Counted from the stretch's first letter, positions 10,518 to 19,738 are shown. The stretch: 64,000 bases of DNA from Caenorhabditis remanei (GCF_010183535.1 NC_071332.1:16740001-16804000), one strand, 5' to 3'. The notes: generated from the letters alone by a model not told the origin. Program-made: numbers and translations.

Positions 10518-12209
10518 AGAGAAGTGTGGGGGGGGGGTATTTGGGACCATTTTAATTTCGCATGCTGCGCTCTCTCACTCTCTCGTCGTGTGAGACGGTT
10601 TCTCTGCGCGCTCTCTCTCTCTCGTTTGTCTGCGTCTCCTCCTCTTCCATACTCTCTCGCATGGCTCCCTCTCAAGCTCCATGGCTCCCTCGTAAGGATG
10701 ACTCATCGGTACTGTCTCCTCGGGGCTTAATTGAATTTTTTGATTTCACAGGTGAACCGCTGGGAATCCTATATGTGAAGGTGCCAGAATAGCGCCCTAT
10801 GTGTGTCCATAAATGAAAAGTGGATCGCGCGTGTGCCGCATATGTGCGGTCGTCTTTTCTGTGTACTGGCAGCGCGTGCACCCATGTAGCTCCCATATAC
10901 GTTCCATGTATGGTCCATATTTGAGGGTGGCGGCCGGCCGCCGCAACGACACTCCGGAATTACACGTGGGCGTGTTGTTTACCGTAAATCGACGTGACAT
11001 TTTTTTCTATAAGTCCGGGCCCATTTTCTCCGTTTCTCGAAGTTTTTCACCTATTTTCTTCATTCTTTTTGCACAAAACAGATAATGGCAAACTTCAAAA
11101 ATAAAAAGAAATCTATTCAAACTTGCGGAAACTTATTTTTTCAATACAAAAATTGTTATTTTCTCAAGAAACTAGAATTTTAAGTTTTTGTTGAGAAGTT
11201 CGGGTCTGATGTTCCGCTTCACTTCGGTATGATAAGAAATTATATTTTTTCAGATGGATTTAAAGGTAAGAAGGTAAGTATTTGTCATACCGAAGTAAAG
11301 TCAAAATGCCGGACTTCGAATTTCTTCGACGGGTATCATTTTCTTTCAGAGTTCAAAGAAAAGCTTGAGAATCAATGATTGTGTTATAATCACCAAGCTA
11401 ACATATGATTTTTATAGGAAATCGTGTGTGATTTTCAATTTTTTTAAAGTATTGCCATTATCTGTTTAAAAAAGGAAAGAACTTAGAGAAAAATGGAAAA
11501 AATATCCAAGTCCGAGAAATGGGAAGTGAACAAGTTGGAAAAAAGAAAAGTGAAACAACATGATAGCATTATATAACAATCACAACAATGAATTAGGCCT
11601 TTCTAGTGTTTCATACAGAATAATCAACCAAATGTGATTGGTAGAATTAATGCTGATTATGCTATCCATATGCGTTCCATATGCTCCCCACGTTTTCGGC
11701 CGACCGCGCGGTGATCCACGTAGACACATATAGGGTCCAACCCTCATTCTTTTTAGCCGCACATACGCCACCGCGCGGTTCCATATGTGTTCCCCAGCGG
11801 TTCACCTGTGTTTTCCATGTGCCCCCGAACCCCCGACCCGGTGTGTGTTGACTCAGAGCACAACCCCTGTGCTAAGTGTGTAAACTAAACCGGAGGGGTA
11901 GATGTGGTAGACATAGTGAGGGGTCTCGGGCGCGAGAGGGGAACCGGGAGGGAGAGAGACCCAACACGGCAGATTGTGTGTAGGGAAAAAGGAAGGGGGA
12001 GGATGAATTTAAGACTGAGCAATGATTTCTCTGAAATTATTTAATTACTTTTTTCGTTAATTACTTGTTTCGTTAATTACTTATGCTTTTTGAAAAAAAA
12101 ATATTTTCGAAACTACACTATACCTGACAAATCGTTTCGAGACCCAAATTTCAGAGAATACGTTATCTCTGAAAAAATGCGTCGCGCGCGGCGTCCGCGT
12201 AATTGATAC
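10518..12209 (+). repeat. left terminal inverted repeat of the Maverick (split by a nested element)
   Basis: 10518-10746 plus 11813 to about 12209 pair with the reverse complement of the right repeat. It starts AGAGAAGTGTG followed by a G-run of 10, then a CT-rich tract. The inner boundary, near GCGTCCGCGTAATTGATAC, is where the two ends stop matching. The insert 10747-11810 is absent from the right repeat, which gives the empty-site sequence directly. Confidence 0.9.
10747..11810. mobile_element. nested nonautonomous DNA transposon, CACAGGTGA termini
   Basis: 1,064 bp with inverted ends CACAGGTGAACCGCTGGG / CCCAGCGGTTCACCTGTG. Comparison with the right Maverick repeat shows a clean insertion with a 2-bp TT duplication (10745-10746, 11811-11812). 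Subterminal regions repeat variants of GTTCCATATG, possible transposase-binding sites. No transposase ORF. CAC termini with 2-bp duplications suggest the CMC (CACTA/Mirage/Chapaev) group, but this is inference. Same structural type as 42443-43729. Confidence 0.75.
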
Positions 12210-12838
12210 TTTCTTTTTTCCAACGGTTCTATCTTTTTTTTTTAACTTATGCCCTTTTTCAAAATTTCTTCTTATTTCTAAAATTTCACAGACATGTCCC
12301 TGTGTTTACTGAGAAATGACTAATGGAAAATTCTGTGTCTCGCACTCCCTCTACTAAAAGACCTTACTTGACTTTTTCGTCATTTCCTAACGGAATGGAC
12401 AACGTAAAATATTGAATATATTTGATTTTTATTAAATTCTAGTATTTCTTTTTAATTATTCGACTGTCTACTGAATGACAGTCCCTGTACATATTTGATT
12501 TTTATTGAATTAGGTATGTTTAATCAATTTTTAACTAGGAATATAATTTATTTTTCAGTTTTTTAACAAATAATTCCCCTCTCATCCATCATCAACAAAG
12601 AAGTGGACCATTAAGTACGTTTCATTATTTTTGAACTAGGAAAATGTTTTCTTTTTCAGTTTTTTTTTGATGGACGTGTAGAATTGCCAGAGAAACCGGA
12701 GAAAGTGAAAGATGGTGAAGCCGGAGTTCACTCTGAGGGATTGGATCGTGTTCAGAAAAGCAATTTGGTCCATCAAATAATTTTTTATTAATAAATAAAT
12801 AATCACAAATTTCAAAAAAATATATATATAACAAGAAT
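12210..12838. other. Maverick left interior, possible weak exon only
   Basis: AT-rich DNA. On the plus strand, after a TTTTTCAG at about 12,659, a frame encodes a charged stretch (DGRVELPEKPEKVKDGEAG) and stops at about 12,790, with possible introns before it. No upstream exon gives a good frame, so I do not call a gene. Confidence 0.3.
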
Positions 12839-13110
12839 TTAAATTTTCATATGGGAGAAGTCGACGTGAAGGGGCTGGACATTCTCCTAAAAGTATATAA
12901 ATAATGTCTTATATGCGAAAAAAGAAAAGTTATTCTTACCTTGGGGTTGTACCGGGATCCTTTAACGTAGTCTCCCTTCATTGGTGGCCACTGAGTGGAT
13001 TCATCAATGTCCCAGACGGGTTCCTTCTTAATCTCCTCCTAAATAAACTCCCAGTATCAAATTTAGAATTTAAAATTTACCTCAGTAAGCAGCTTTTTGG
13101 GGGCCTCCAT
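12839..13110 (-). CDS. small spliced Maverick gene, 58 aa, unknown function
   Basis: Three exons, 13110-13081, 13038-12940 and 12886-12839, with introns of 42 and 53 bp that are GT/AG and leave a clean frame from ATG to TAA. The protein is acidic-to-basic, with no membrane segment. It contains a WDIDESTQWPPMKGDYVKG segment rich in Trp, Asp and Pro and ends in HVDFSHMKI. I do not recognise it. It follows the protease/70-aa pair on the same strand at the left end of the element. The splice pattern and uninterrupted frame are the evidence that it is real. Confidence 0.6.
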
Positions 13111-13274
13111 TCTTGCGAATCTGTATAGTAGTCGGTATAGTGACAAAGTATGATTGTGGAAAATTGTGCGGGTTATGGAATGCTGGATCGTCGGGCTCTT
13201 AATTGATTTTGATGTTTCAATTACGACGCTAATTGAAAAATGTTTTGATTTGATGAGCATGTATGACCGATGAC

Positions 13275-13487
13275 TCATGCTGACGTCATGTGTAGATTGC
13301 CGAATTCATCTTTATAAATTTTAATTGTTCCCACAAGAGTAAAGTTCTTGAACGATTCTACGAAAAGTGGAAGCATCTGAGGTGTTGTCTTTTGGGGTTC
13401 CGGGAAGGTTTGAGGATACGATGGTTGAGTGACTCCATCTCTTGGAATCGGAGAGGATGGGAGAGACACAGCTTCTTGGTCAGACAT
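13275..13487 (-). CDS. small Maverick ORF, 70 aa, unknown
   Basis: ATG at 13487, ending at 13275. Its first codons overlap the last 8 nt of the protease gene, so the ATG lies just before the protease stop. The N-terminal half is rich in Pro, Ser and Gln (disordered); the C-terminal half (ESFKNFTLVGTIKIYKDEFG) could form a small beta element. No known domain. The tight overlap with the protease supports it as a genuine downstream gene in the same transcription unit. Confidence 0.5.
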   Translation of the reverse strand: MSDQEAVSLPSSPIPRDGVTQPSYPQTFPEPQKTTPQMLPLFVESFKNFTLVGTIKIYKDEFGNLHMTSA

Positions 13488-13998
13488 TATGAATGAATGA
13501 AAGCTTTTCGTACTTCAGAGGCTTATATACTTGACTCTCACAGGTCTTCAAGTGATTCTTGACCCATTTCACCACAAAATCATCGTTTTTAGGCAGATTG
13601 GTTGAGAAGGGGTGTCTTATGCGTTTATTTGAGTGTTTCATAGCTTTTCGAAGCAAAAAGTAAATACAATAATACCCGCAAACATCAGACAAAAGGCCTT
13701 GTATTGGCTTTTGAAATACTTTCTTCCATTTGACGCAATTTCTTGTAAAAAAGTCCAAAAACTCGGTTTGGGGCTCACAACCGCTACTATCCATAAAATA
13801 TCCATAATTTCGGTCATCTACCCAAAGCGCCACCCAATGTTCTCCACCTTCGGTACTTGGAGCTGTATTCCAAATAAATGAGCATGGCCTTCTGGTGATT
13901 ATTGGTTCATGATCACTAGGAAATACTCCCCGAAAACATTTTCTGGTTATATGACATGAACTTAGAAATTTCTCCAATTGTATAGTTGATAAGGACAT
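13480..13998 (-). CDS. adenain-like cysteine protease (Maverick PRO)
   Basis: 172 residues from the ATG at 13998. The C48/adenain-type catalytic layout is visible: His in GGEHWVALW (about residue 54), an acidic residue in the strand after it (YFMDSSG), a Gln in the oxyanion region, and the nucleophile in SDVCGYYCIYFLLR (about residue 108). In adenoviruses and Polintons this enzyme processes capsid precursors during particle maturation, which fits the nearby capsid, penton and PX genes. Length is near the family norm (about 200). No stop or frameshift. It begins 7 nt after the end of the PAZ-like gene and overlaps the 70-aa ORF downstream. Confidence 0.88.
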   Translation of the reverse strand: MSLSTIQLEKFLSSCHITRKCFRGVFPSDHEPIITRRPCSFIWNTAPSTEGGEHWVALWVDDRNYGYFMDSSGCEPQTEFLDFFTRNCVKWKKVFQKPIQGLLSDVCGYYCIYFLLRKAMKHSNKRIRHPFSTNLPKNDDFVVKWVKNHLKTCESQVYKPLKYEKLSFIHNV

Positions 13999-14004
13999 AA
14001 TTTA

Positions 14005-14533
14005 TTAAAACAAGCGAATACGAACATAAACACACTCAATAGGATAAAGACTGCCAGATGGCTCGCGGAATAGTGGGGAATGAGGGTAAGAGAGTGCAAT
14101 ATTATATTTAGTTTCGAAATATTTCTGGACCGAGATGAGCCGGTGTTTCTTTCCTGGAATTCGAGGTACCAAACGGCTTGGGAAGAAATGATTCCGTGGT
14201 TTTGCGTCACTGAAAAAATCATTGAAAATGAAGGTTTTAGTTAAAATTCAAACTCACAGGCTAAACTCAGCTTCTTGGGAAACCTCCATCCCATTACAGG
14301 AATTCCAGAAAAAGAGAACGTTAGATGTCTTCAAGTGACGATTCATATCTCGAATGTGGTGAATGGAAAGATTTTCAATTTTGTTGACCATGAGGAAGTA
14401 CGATGATAAACTAATATCCATACACTGAAAAAGAAAAATAAGAAAAAAATAATTATAAAACACTTACTCCGGCTGGAAGAGGATTGGCAAAATCCGGAGG
14501 AACAATAGGGCGCGTGGTTCCCGGCAACATCAT
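14005..14533 (-). CDS. Argonaute-like L1-PAZ fragment carried by the Maverick (candidate host capture)
   Basis: Three exons, 14533-14468, 14424-14258 and 14209-14005, with 43- and 48-bp GT/AG introns, make a continuous frame of 145 residues from ATG to TAA. Exon 3 contains RLISVQKYFETKYNIALSY followed by PHSPLF and, after a short gap, SLYPIE. This is the pattern with which Argonaute PAZ domains end: S/TVxxYFxxKYxIxLxYPxxPL and then YPxE. Exon 2 has an MDISLSSYF stretch like the L1 linker (xxDVSxxxF) and IRDMNRHLKTSNVLF like the start of nematode WAGO PAZ. There is no MID or PIWI domain and no slicer residues. It sits between the capsid and protease genes on the same strand. Not a core Polinton gene, so a captured host fragment is inferred. 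A decayed or convergent sequence is the alternative. Confidence 0.6.
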
Positions 14534-14938
14534 ACGACCGACTTGTACGACGGAAAAAGTACAAAATGAATTAAGGTTTCGCGTTTATTGTGACATTGCG
14601 GTAGCGATCGACCTCATACATTGCATCGTATTGTGACAAAACCAAAACATTCAGCCCTCCAGCGGGGACTTTCTTCTTAAATCGCAATAAAAGCTGAGTG
14701 CACCCGGCTTGTACCAATTCCCATGAATTTGAAGTATCAATGGGGGCTATGTTGAAAACAAAGAAAGTGTGCCCACTTCGGAACATTTTGTATGTAATAC
14801 AGGGACACGTCTTGTTCGATACACATCCGAGTTCATCATATAGTCGAGCGAGTGCTTGAGCATAACTCTTATTCTCAAAGTCACATTGAATTGGCTGTGG
14901 TGGGTACGCGGTTCCTCCAGCGTTTAGTTGAATTTCGG

Positions 14939-16265
14939 ACTAGCGTCCCCCGCCTCCCGGCGGGCTCCGCTAGAAGGGGCTTCGCCCCTTGCGCAGTGCT
15001 CAGCAAGCTTTGAATCAGATCGCTACGACCATTTTGAAGCAAGTTATGAGCATTTTTCTATTTTATATGACCCAGGCAAGCAGAATTTCATTACCTTTCG
15101 AATGGTAGTAAGATGAAGGTTCTACGACAATTTTGAGCCGAGTTAGAAAAAAAAACAAAAAATTAGACCAGCCAGAAACTCGAACCAAAAACCTCCCCAT
15201 CGCCGCACCACACCACTGCCACTGAGCCACACACTCGCTGGTGTGTAGCCACCCAGATGGCGTTTAAGTGGTGGGAAGACGCACGCTTGCATCGACTCGA
15301 CCAGTCGTCTCCTTTCAGAAATGTTCTCGAACGTTTGAGACCCTATAACTCGAGTCAAAATCAATATTTTTTAAATCTGTTTTTTTCTCCCCCTAGATAA
15401 TTTTCTTGGCTAACACATATCAAAAATCCATATTAGCTGGACAGATGACACTCCAGAGCTAAGCGATATAAGCGAAAAACCCGTTTTCTCCACAGCTCAG
15501 TTCCCACTGGACCGTTTTGGCTGAAACTTGATATTCCATTAGATAATTCCGATTTGACCAACATATCAAAAAATCAGAACAACTTTAGTACAAAAATTTT
15601 TCAGGACAGCAAAAATAGTCCGGTGGAGGCCGACAACAGCAAGGCGTTTTTTTCTGTTTTTCTGCAGTCCACCGGCCGTACCGGACGGGGGGTGCTTCAA
15701 ATTAAAAATTTGACGTAAAAAAGTGATTTCTCGTCTAATTTTACGTCTAGTTACCAAGTTATATCAAAAACTATCGGGTAGAACTCGAGATAATCGAGGT
15801 GAAGCAAAAAAACCGAAAAATGAAAAAACAGAAAATTTTCTCAAAATAAAAAGTAGCCTTCATTCAATCGATTATAACTCGTTTAGAAGTATGGAATCTC
15901 AAAAAGGGGGTTCTTAATAAAAAAATTGGCCTAAAATTCCCTATCGATTAAAAAAATAAAATCAAATTTTCATCGAGAATCGGAAAAGTTATGAATGCTT
16001 CAAAAGAGGGGACAAAATTGAGACATTTTTTTTCGTTTTTTTCGCCGAATTTTGAGCATAACTCTGCTCTTTTTTACTCCAGAAATATGGAATTTGGGAA
16101 AAAGCAAGAAAAAGTTATTAGCTAAAAAGCTATTAAAAAATTATTAAAAAATATAAAGTTTGAACAAAGTTGCACGAGGCAAAGCAAAAAAACTTTTTTC
16201 GACACATTTTTAAGCCCCGCCCACTTTTTTTCCCCCCGCCATACCTACTACCCATTGGGAAAGAA
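14939..16265. mobile_element. unclassified 1.3-kb insertion within the capsid gene
   Basis: Boundaries are approximate, set by where capsid coding stops on each side. The low-coordinate end has two GC-rich hairpins (stems CCCGCC/GGCGGG and AAGGGGC/GCCCCTT) next to CTAG. On the minus strand the order hairpin-then-CTAG-then-T resembles a Helitron 3' end, but the other end lacks a clear A|TC start, so this is only a suggestion. The interior holds repeated phrases like TATAACTCG and a tRNA-like box pair. No ORF of note. Base composition (G/C blocks at the edges, A/T inside) differs from the flanks. Confidence 0.6.
15165..15235 (-). repeat. tRNA-like (SINE-type) A-box/B-box pair
   Basis: On the minus strand TGGCTCAGTGG (15229-15219) fits the pol III A box and GGTTCGAGTTTC (15186-15175) fits the B box. 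The roughly 32-nt interval is as in a tRNA gene. There is no full cloverleaf, so this is a tRNA-derived repeat rather than a tRNA gene. Lies within the insertion in the capsid gene. Confidence 0.45.
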
Positions 16266-17137
16266 GGTGGTGGAAACGTCAAAATGTGGAAACTCGAGAG
16301 AATCTTTGGTGACATCAGTATTGGGATTGAGAAGTCCAACAATTATACGCCTTGGGACAATGTCATGATATATAGTGCTGAACGGTAGTTCAAAGCGTCC
16401 TTCAGGGACTCCAATAATTTTTACTTTCGAAAGAGTGAATGGATATTGAGCTGGTGCAGTTCGCAATCGATTTTCCAAAGCTAAAGTAGCTGATGGTACA
16501 ACATCAATCGCCCTCATATGTAGTTTCAAATCGGAAATTTCCAATTCAGCCTTTGTGTCTTTAGAACTTTGCAGACAGAAAGCGTCACTATTTCGGTAGA
16601 GTGTAAGTTGAATATCAACATGTGGGATCAAAAGTCTATCCGTTTGGAAACATTCCAAAAGTAGTGGAGCATACAGATCCAATTCTGATTTTGTAGTCAA
16701 GACACGTGAGTCTTTACTATCCGGGTCCCGCCATCCCGCAGTAGAAAGAAATCCTTTTTTGGTTTCAGTATTTTCGCCAAGTAGAGTTTGAATATAGCTT
16801 TTGTATGCATAATAGTCCGAGTCATAGACCGGAACATTGTTAAAGGTTACTTTAACTTGGTCAAAGAAGGTGGCACCAATAAAGTTTGTATATTGAATAG
16901 GGGGAACGTCAGCTCCTTCTTCAGCATTTTTGAGTTTCAGTTTAAAACTTATATAAGTTTTGTTGAGTTGAAAGAAGTGTGCACTATCATAAACATTGAA
17001 AACATACGGTCCTTTTGAATTTATAGCGTTTGTTGTGGTATAAGTCATCCATGTTCCTTTTGTAAATGCAACTTGGCTTGGTGGAGTGTCAAAAAGACAA
17101 ATATTGGATGGGGCGCTTGGAGCACTTTTTGATTCGA

Positions 17138-17641
17138 TTAGCTTTGCCATTTTCCAAAGATGTCGCGTTTCTGGGATGTTGATTTCGGCAAAGACCTTTT
17201 CTTCTTGGACGTCTTCCGCTTTTTAGATGGAACCTTTCTCAGCTTTCTTGTTTTTCTGACAGGTTTCCGCTTTGGACGAACCGTTTTCCTCCTCTTTCTT
17301 CTTCCACCAGACTGATCGAGTTTGCTGACAGCACGATTGATGAGAAAATTATAAGAATTGGTAGCGTTTTTTGACAAGGACTGCTTAAAAGAATCACCAG
17401 CCGCTACGTCGTTTGCAATACGAAGTGACGAATCCATGACTTCACGACCAACTGAAACACCCATGCGTTTTAGCAAGGGGACAGCGGAAATGAAGAGTTT
17501 TCCGAGTAATTGCGAGAAAGGGCCGTTTCCCCGTTGATAGAGACTTCCGGCACGAAATCCACCAGAACCGGTCTGACTTGGGTCATTTTCGAAAAAATGG
17601 ACCCAATCAATAGAAGCATCAGGATCAAAGTAAATATGCAT
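17138..17641 (-). CDS. PX-like basic virion protein of the Maverick
   Basis: 167 residues from ATG at 17641. The N-terminal half has glycine-rich and hydrophobic stretches (GSGGFRAGSLYQRGNGPF, then LLGKLFISAVPLLKRMG). The C-terminal half is extremely basic, with runs of Arg and Lys (GGRRKRRKTVRPKRKPVRK and following). This two-part design matches the Polinton PX proteins and resembles adenoviral core/cement precursors. A role in DNA binding within the particle is inferred. It lies between penton and major capsid genes, with its stop inside the first codons of the capsid ORF. Confidence 0.7.
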   Translation of the reverse strand: MHIYFDPDASIDWVHFFENDPSQTGSGGFRAGSLYQRGNGPFSQLLGKLFISAVPLLKRMGVSVGREVMDSSLRIANDVAAGDSFKQSLSKNATNSYNFLINRAVSKLDQSGGRRKRRKTVRPKRKPVRKTRKLRKVPSKKRKTSKKKRSLPKSTSQKRDIFGKWQS

Positions 17642-17680
17642 AGTGTGAGACGCGGATTTCTTGAGTAGTTGAATACGTAA

Positions 17681-18454
17681 TCAACCATCAAATGGATATT
17701 TGATCGGACGGAAATGAAGTACGATGACAATCTTTCCAGAGTTGAATGGAATGAAATGATCTCTATCGTTCTTAATTTGAATGCCAATCCGAGAGACTTC
17801 CTTCACTCTCAGTGGTACATATAGAGGGTTTGAGAATGTTTGTTCAACATTTCCCTCATTTCCCGTACTTATGCTGATAACCTTCAAAAGAGGTGTTTGA
17901 ATATGACTAACCGTCTGGGGTTCTACCAAGCCTTCAGAGTAGATGTACATAAGATCTGCACCCGAAAACATGGTATATTGCCCTTTTGCCGGAAATTGTG
18001 TGTTTTCCTTGTTTAGACCGAGAAAATAGCTGAGACGGTCCGAAAGTTCAACACGTGTAATATTCTTCGTATGTTGAATCGTTACCCGTTTGAATAGAGG
18101 ATCGTATGAAAACAGGTCAATTCCTTTTCCTGTGGCGTTTGTTGCCGTTTTCACCGTTTTCGCAAGAGTATGGTTCAAAATCTCGATTAGTTGACTTGGT
18201 GAAGAAAATGAGCAGTTTGGTACTTTACACTTGTATTCCGTTGTTCCGAAAGAAACATAAAACTCATTCTCATATTTGCCTTGTGATTCAGGGTTATGGG
18301 AAATCAAATCATGAGAAGTTGGATAAATGATGGAGGAAAGGGCTACTTCATACTCACGGCGGAATACCAAAGAAGAAGGAAGTGGAGTTTGAAAATTAGA
18401 AATTGTCGATCCGGCTTGAGCATTAGAAACAAGAGTCACATAGAAATCACTCAT
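17681..18454 (-). CDS. Maverick minor capsid (penton-like) protein
   Basis: I start at the ATG at 18454 (MSDFYVTL), not at the start of the longer open frame, because the upstream 51 residues are the shadow of an overlapping small membrane ORF. The 257-residue product has the typical Polinton penton opening (FYVTLVSNAQAGSTISNFQT, then REYEVALSSIIYP), followed by beta-rich sequence with LSYFLGLN in the middle and a VIVLHFRPIKYP end. Single-jelly-roll penton proteins form the capsid vertices. It is uninterrupted and placed between the integrase side and PX, as is usual. Confidence 0.8.
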   Translation of the reverse strand: MSDFYVTLVSNAQAGSTISNFQTPLPSSLVFRREYEVALSSIIYPTSHDLISHNPESQGKYENEFYVSFGTTEYKCKVPNCSFSSPSQLIEILNHTLAKTVKTATNATGKGIDLFSYDPLFKRVTIQHTKNITRVELSDRLSYFLGLNKENTQFPAKGQYTMFSGADLMYIYSEGLVEPQTVSHIQTPLLKVISISTGNEGNVEQTFSNPLYVPLRVKEVSRIGIQIKNDRDHFIPFNSGKIVIVLHFRPIKYPFDG

Positions 18455-18659
18455 TTTCTCTAATTTTAGGATTCGGTAGCAAATATCCAATACACGAACC
18501 AAGAATAATAAGCCACTGTTGCTGATGCGGATGATCAAGAGTACAAACTTTATATAGGGCCACAAAACATACAACATAAATGATAAAAACTTGTGAAAGA
18601 AATACAATCAAAGCCCTAGAACAGATGGTTTGACCACAAACCCACTTTGGACTATCCAT
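18447..18659 (-). CDS. small membrane protein of the Maverick, 70 aa
   Basis: ATG at 18659. Two hydrophobic segments (ALIVFLSQVFIIYVVCFVAL and WLIILGSCIGYLL) separated by a short polar loop with a His/Gln cluster, then a charged tail. The stop overlaps the penton start by 8 nt, the same kind of coupling seen at the protease/70-aa junction. Function unknown; a virion-egress or envelope role would be speculation. Coding potential rests on the overlap and the paired membrane segments. Confidence 0.45.
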   Translation of the reverse strand: MDSPKWVCGQTICSRALIVFLSQVFIIYVVCFVALYKVCTLDHPHQQQWLIILGSCIGYLLPNPKIRENE

Positions 18660-18733
18660 AATAACAAATGAAACTTATTTCTCAAAAAAATAACAAATGA
18701 AAATAATTTCTCAATAAAAATAACAAATAAAAC

Positions 18734-19738
18734 TTATTTCTCAAAATGATCTGTTTTATACAAAACCATCTCTTCTGCGTACCAAATACCATCAATCTCT
18801 TCTTCGTTCGAATCTGATAGAATATACACTGGAATGTCATAATTTAGGATTTTCGTCACTTTGAAGACTTCACTGGTCCATTTGGCTCTTGTACCCTTTG
18901 CGAAAGGAGAATTTTCAATCAAGACTCTGACCGTATCACCGACTTTGTAAACAGGGTTTTGTGCCTTCGACCCGCCATAGAGTCTCTGCCAGATTTTATA
19001 TGCATTATCCCAAGTGACGTTTTCAGGAGATGTTCCGATAGAGTCCATATATGTACTGTTTAGTCCTTCCAAGATTTTCGGTAGTACACTGACCCAGTCA
19101 TAACTTTGTGAAACGGTGAACCACTTTTCCAACTTGTTCTTGATTCTCATGATAACATTCTCGGCATAACAGGCTTTGACATTTGTGTTCTTCGGGTTAT
19201 AAAACGTAATACCCATTGATCGAACAAAGTTTTGAAACTCTTTTCCCATAAATTCGGTACCTGAAAACAAAATATAAGTACAGATTTTAAAAAACTGAAC
19301 CATACCTTTATCAGTATAAAGACTTGATGGAATTCTTCTTTGCGCAGACATCAAAATATCTTTATAGGCCTCAGTGACGGTTTCACACTTTTTATTTTTC
19401 AATGGTCGTGCAAACGCATAGCGACTAAACACATCAACCACTACCAAAATGTAGCAGTAACCTTTGTTCTTTGATTTGAGTGTTGGGAGCATTGCAAGAT
19501 CTGCCATATGATGGCTATTAGGCCCACGGGCGACCCAAGGATTATGCTTGATTGCTTTGACTTTGTGAAAATGTCGGGTGTATGCGTTGTTTGAATGAAG
19601 ATAGTTGAGAACCTCTTTTCTTCGAATGTGAGGATTTATTTTACGGGCTTGAGCAAGTAAAGTTGATGGACCACGCAATCCCGACTTTGGATCATGGTAC
19701 AATCTTTCCAAAAGGTTTTCAGTTTCCTGGCCCTCCAT
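18734..19738 (-). CDS. Maverick retroviral-like integrase
   Basis: The ATG at 19738 opens a frame to 18734 with one 45-bp GT/AG intron at 19305-19261. The intron is a multiple of three without stops, so the unspliced frame also reads through. The DDE catalytic triad of the rve fold is visible: Asp in HMADLAML, Asp in YTDKG just before the intron, and Glu in CYAENVIMRIKNKLEKW. A C-terminal part with YKVGDTVRVLIENSPF and KWTSEVFKVTKI is the SH3/chromodomain-like region typical of Polinton integrases. It would insert the element and make the 6-bp duplications seen here. The ATG overlaps the preceding gene by 20 nt. Confidence 0.92.
   Translation of the reverse strand: MEGQETENLLERLYHDPKSGLRGPSTLLAQARKINPHIRRKEVLNYLHSNNAYTRHFHKVKAIKHNPWVARGPNSHHMADLAMLPTLKSKNKGYCYILVVVDVFSRYAFARPLKNKKCETVTEAYKDILMSAQRRIPSSLYTDKGMVQFFKICTYILFSGTEFMGKEFQNFVRSMGITFYNPKNTNVKACYAENVIMRIKNKLEKWFTVSQSYDWVSVLPKILEGLNSTYMDSIGTSPENVTWDNAYKIWQRLYGGSKAQNPVYKVGDTVRVLIENSPFAKGTRAKWTSEVFKVTKILNYDIPVYILSDSNEEEIDGIWYAEEMVLYKTDHFEK

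Larger units (their letters stand above)
14571..17150 (-). pseudogene. Maverick major capsid protein gene, split by an insertion
   Basis: Part 1 runs from the ATG at 17150 to about 16265 (about 295 residues) and has the features of a double-jelly-roll major capsid protein: N-terminal MAKLIESKSAPSAP, YTNFIGATFFDQVKVTFNN, and the ALENRLRTAPAQYPF region. Part 2, about 14938-14571, carries the C-terminal jelly roll (NAGGTAYPPQPIQCDF to VLVLSQYDAMYEVDRYRNV). Between them lie about 1.3 kb that are not capsid sequence. The minus strand runs into TAG TAG at once, and the splice sites I tested leave the wrong phase, so I call the gene broken; an unusual intron is the alternative. The ATG overlaps the 3' end of the PX-like gene by 13 nt. 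The two parts together are near the usual family length. Confidence 0.85.

Noticed and set aside
10454..10896. Open frames in the CT-rich left terminal repeat
   Set aside because: They depend on a simple-sequence tract, recur mirrored at 29.9-30.2 kb because of the inverted repeat, and encode low-complexity Ser/Leu/Arg.
14939..16265. Capsid-gene insert as a normal intron
   Set aside because: The tested GT starts and the AG at the CTAG end leave incompatible phase or a stop, and 1.3 kb is far longer than other Maverick introns here.
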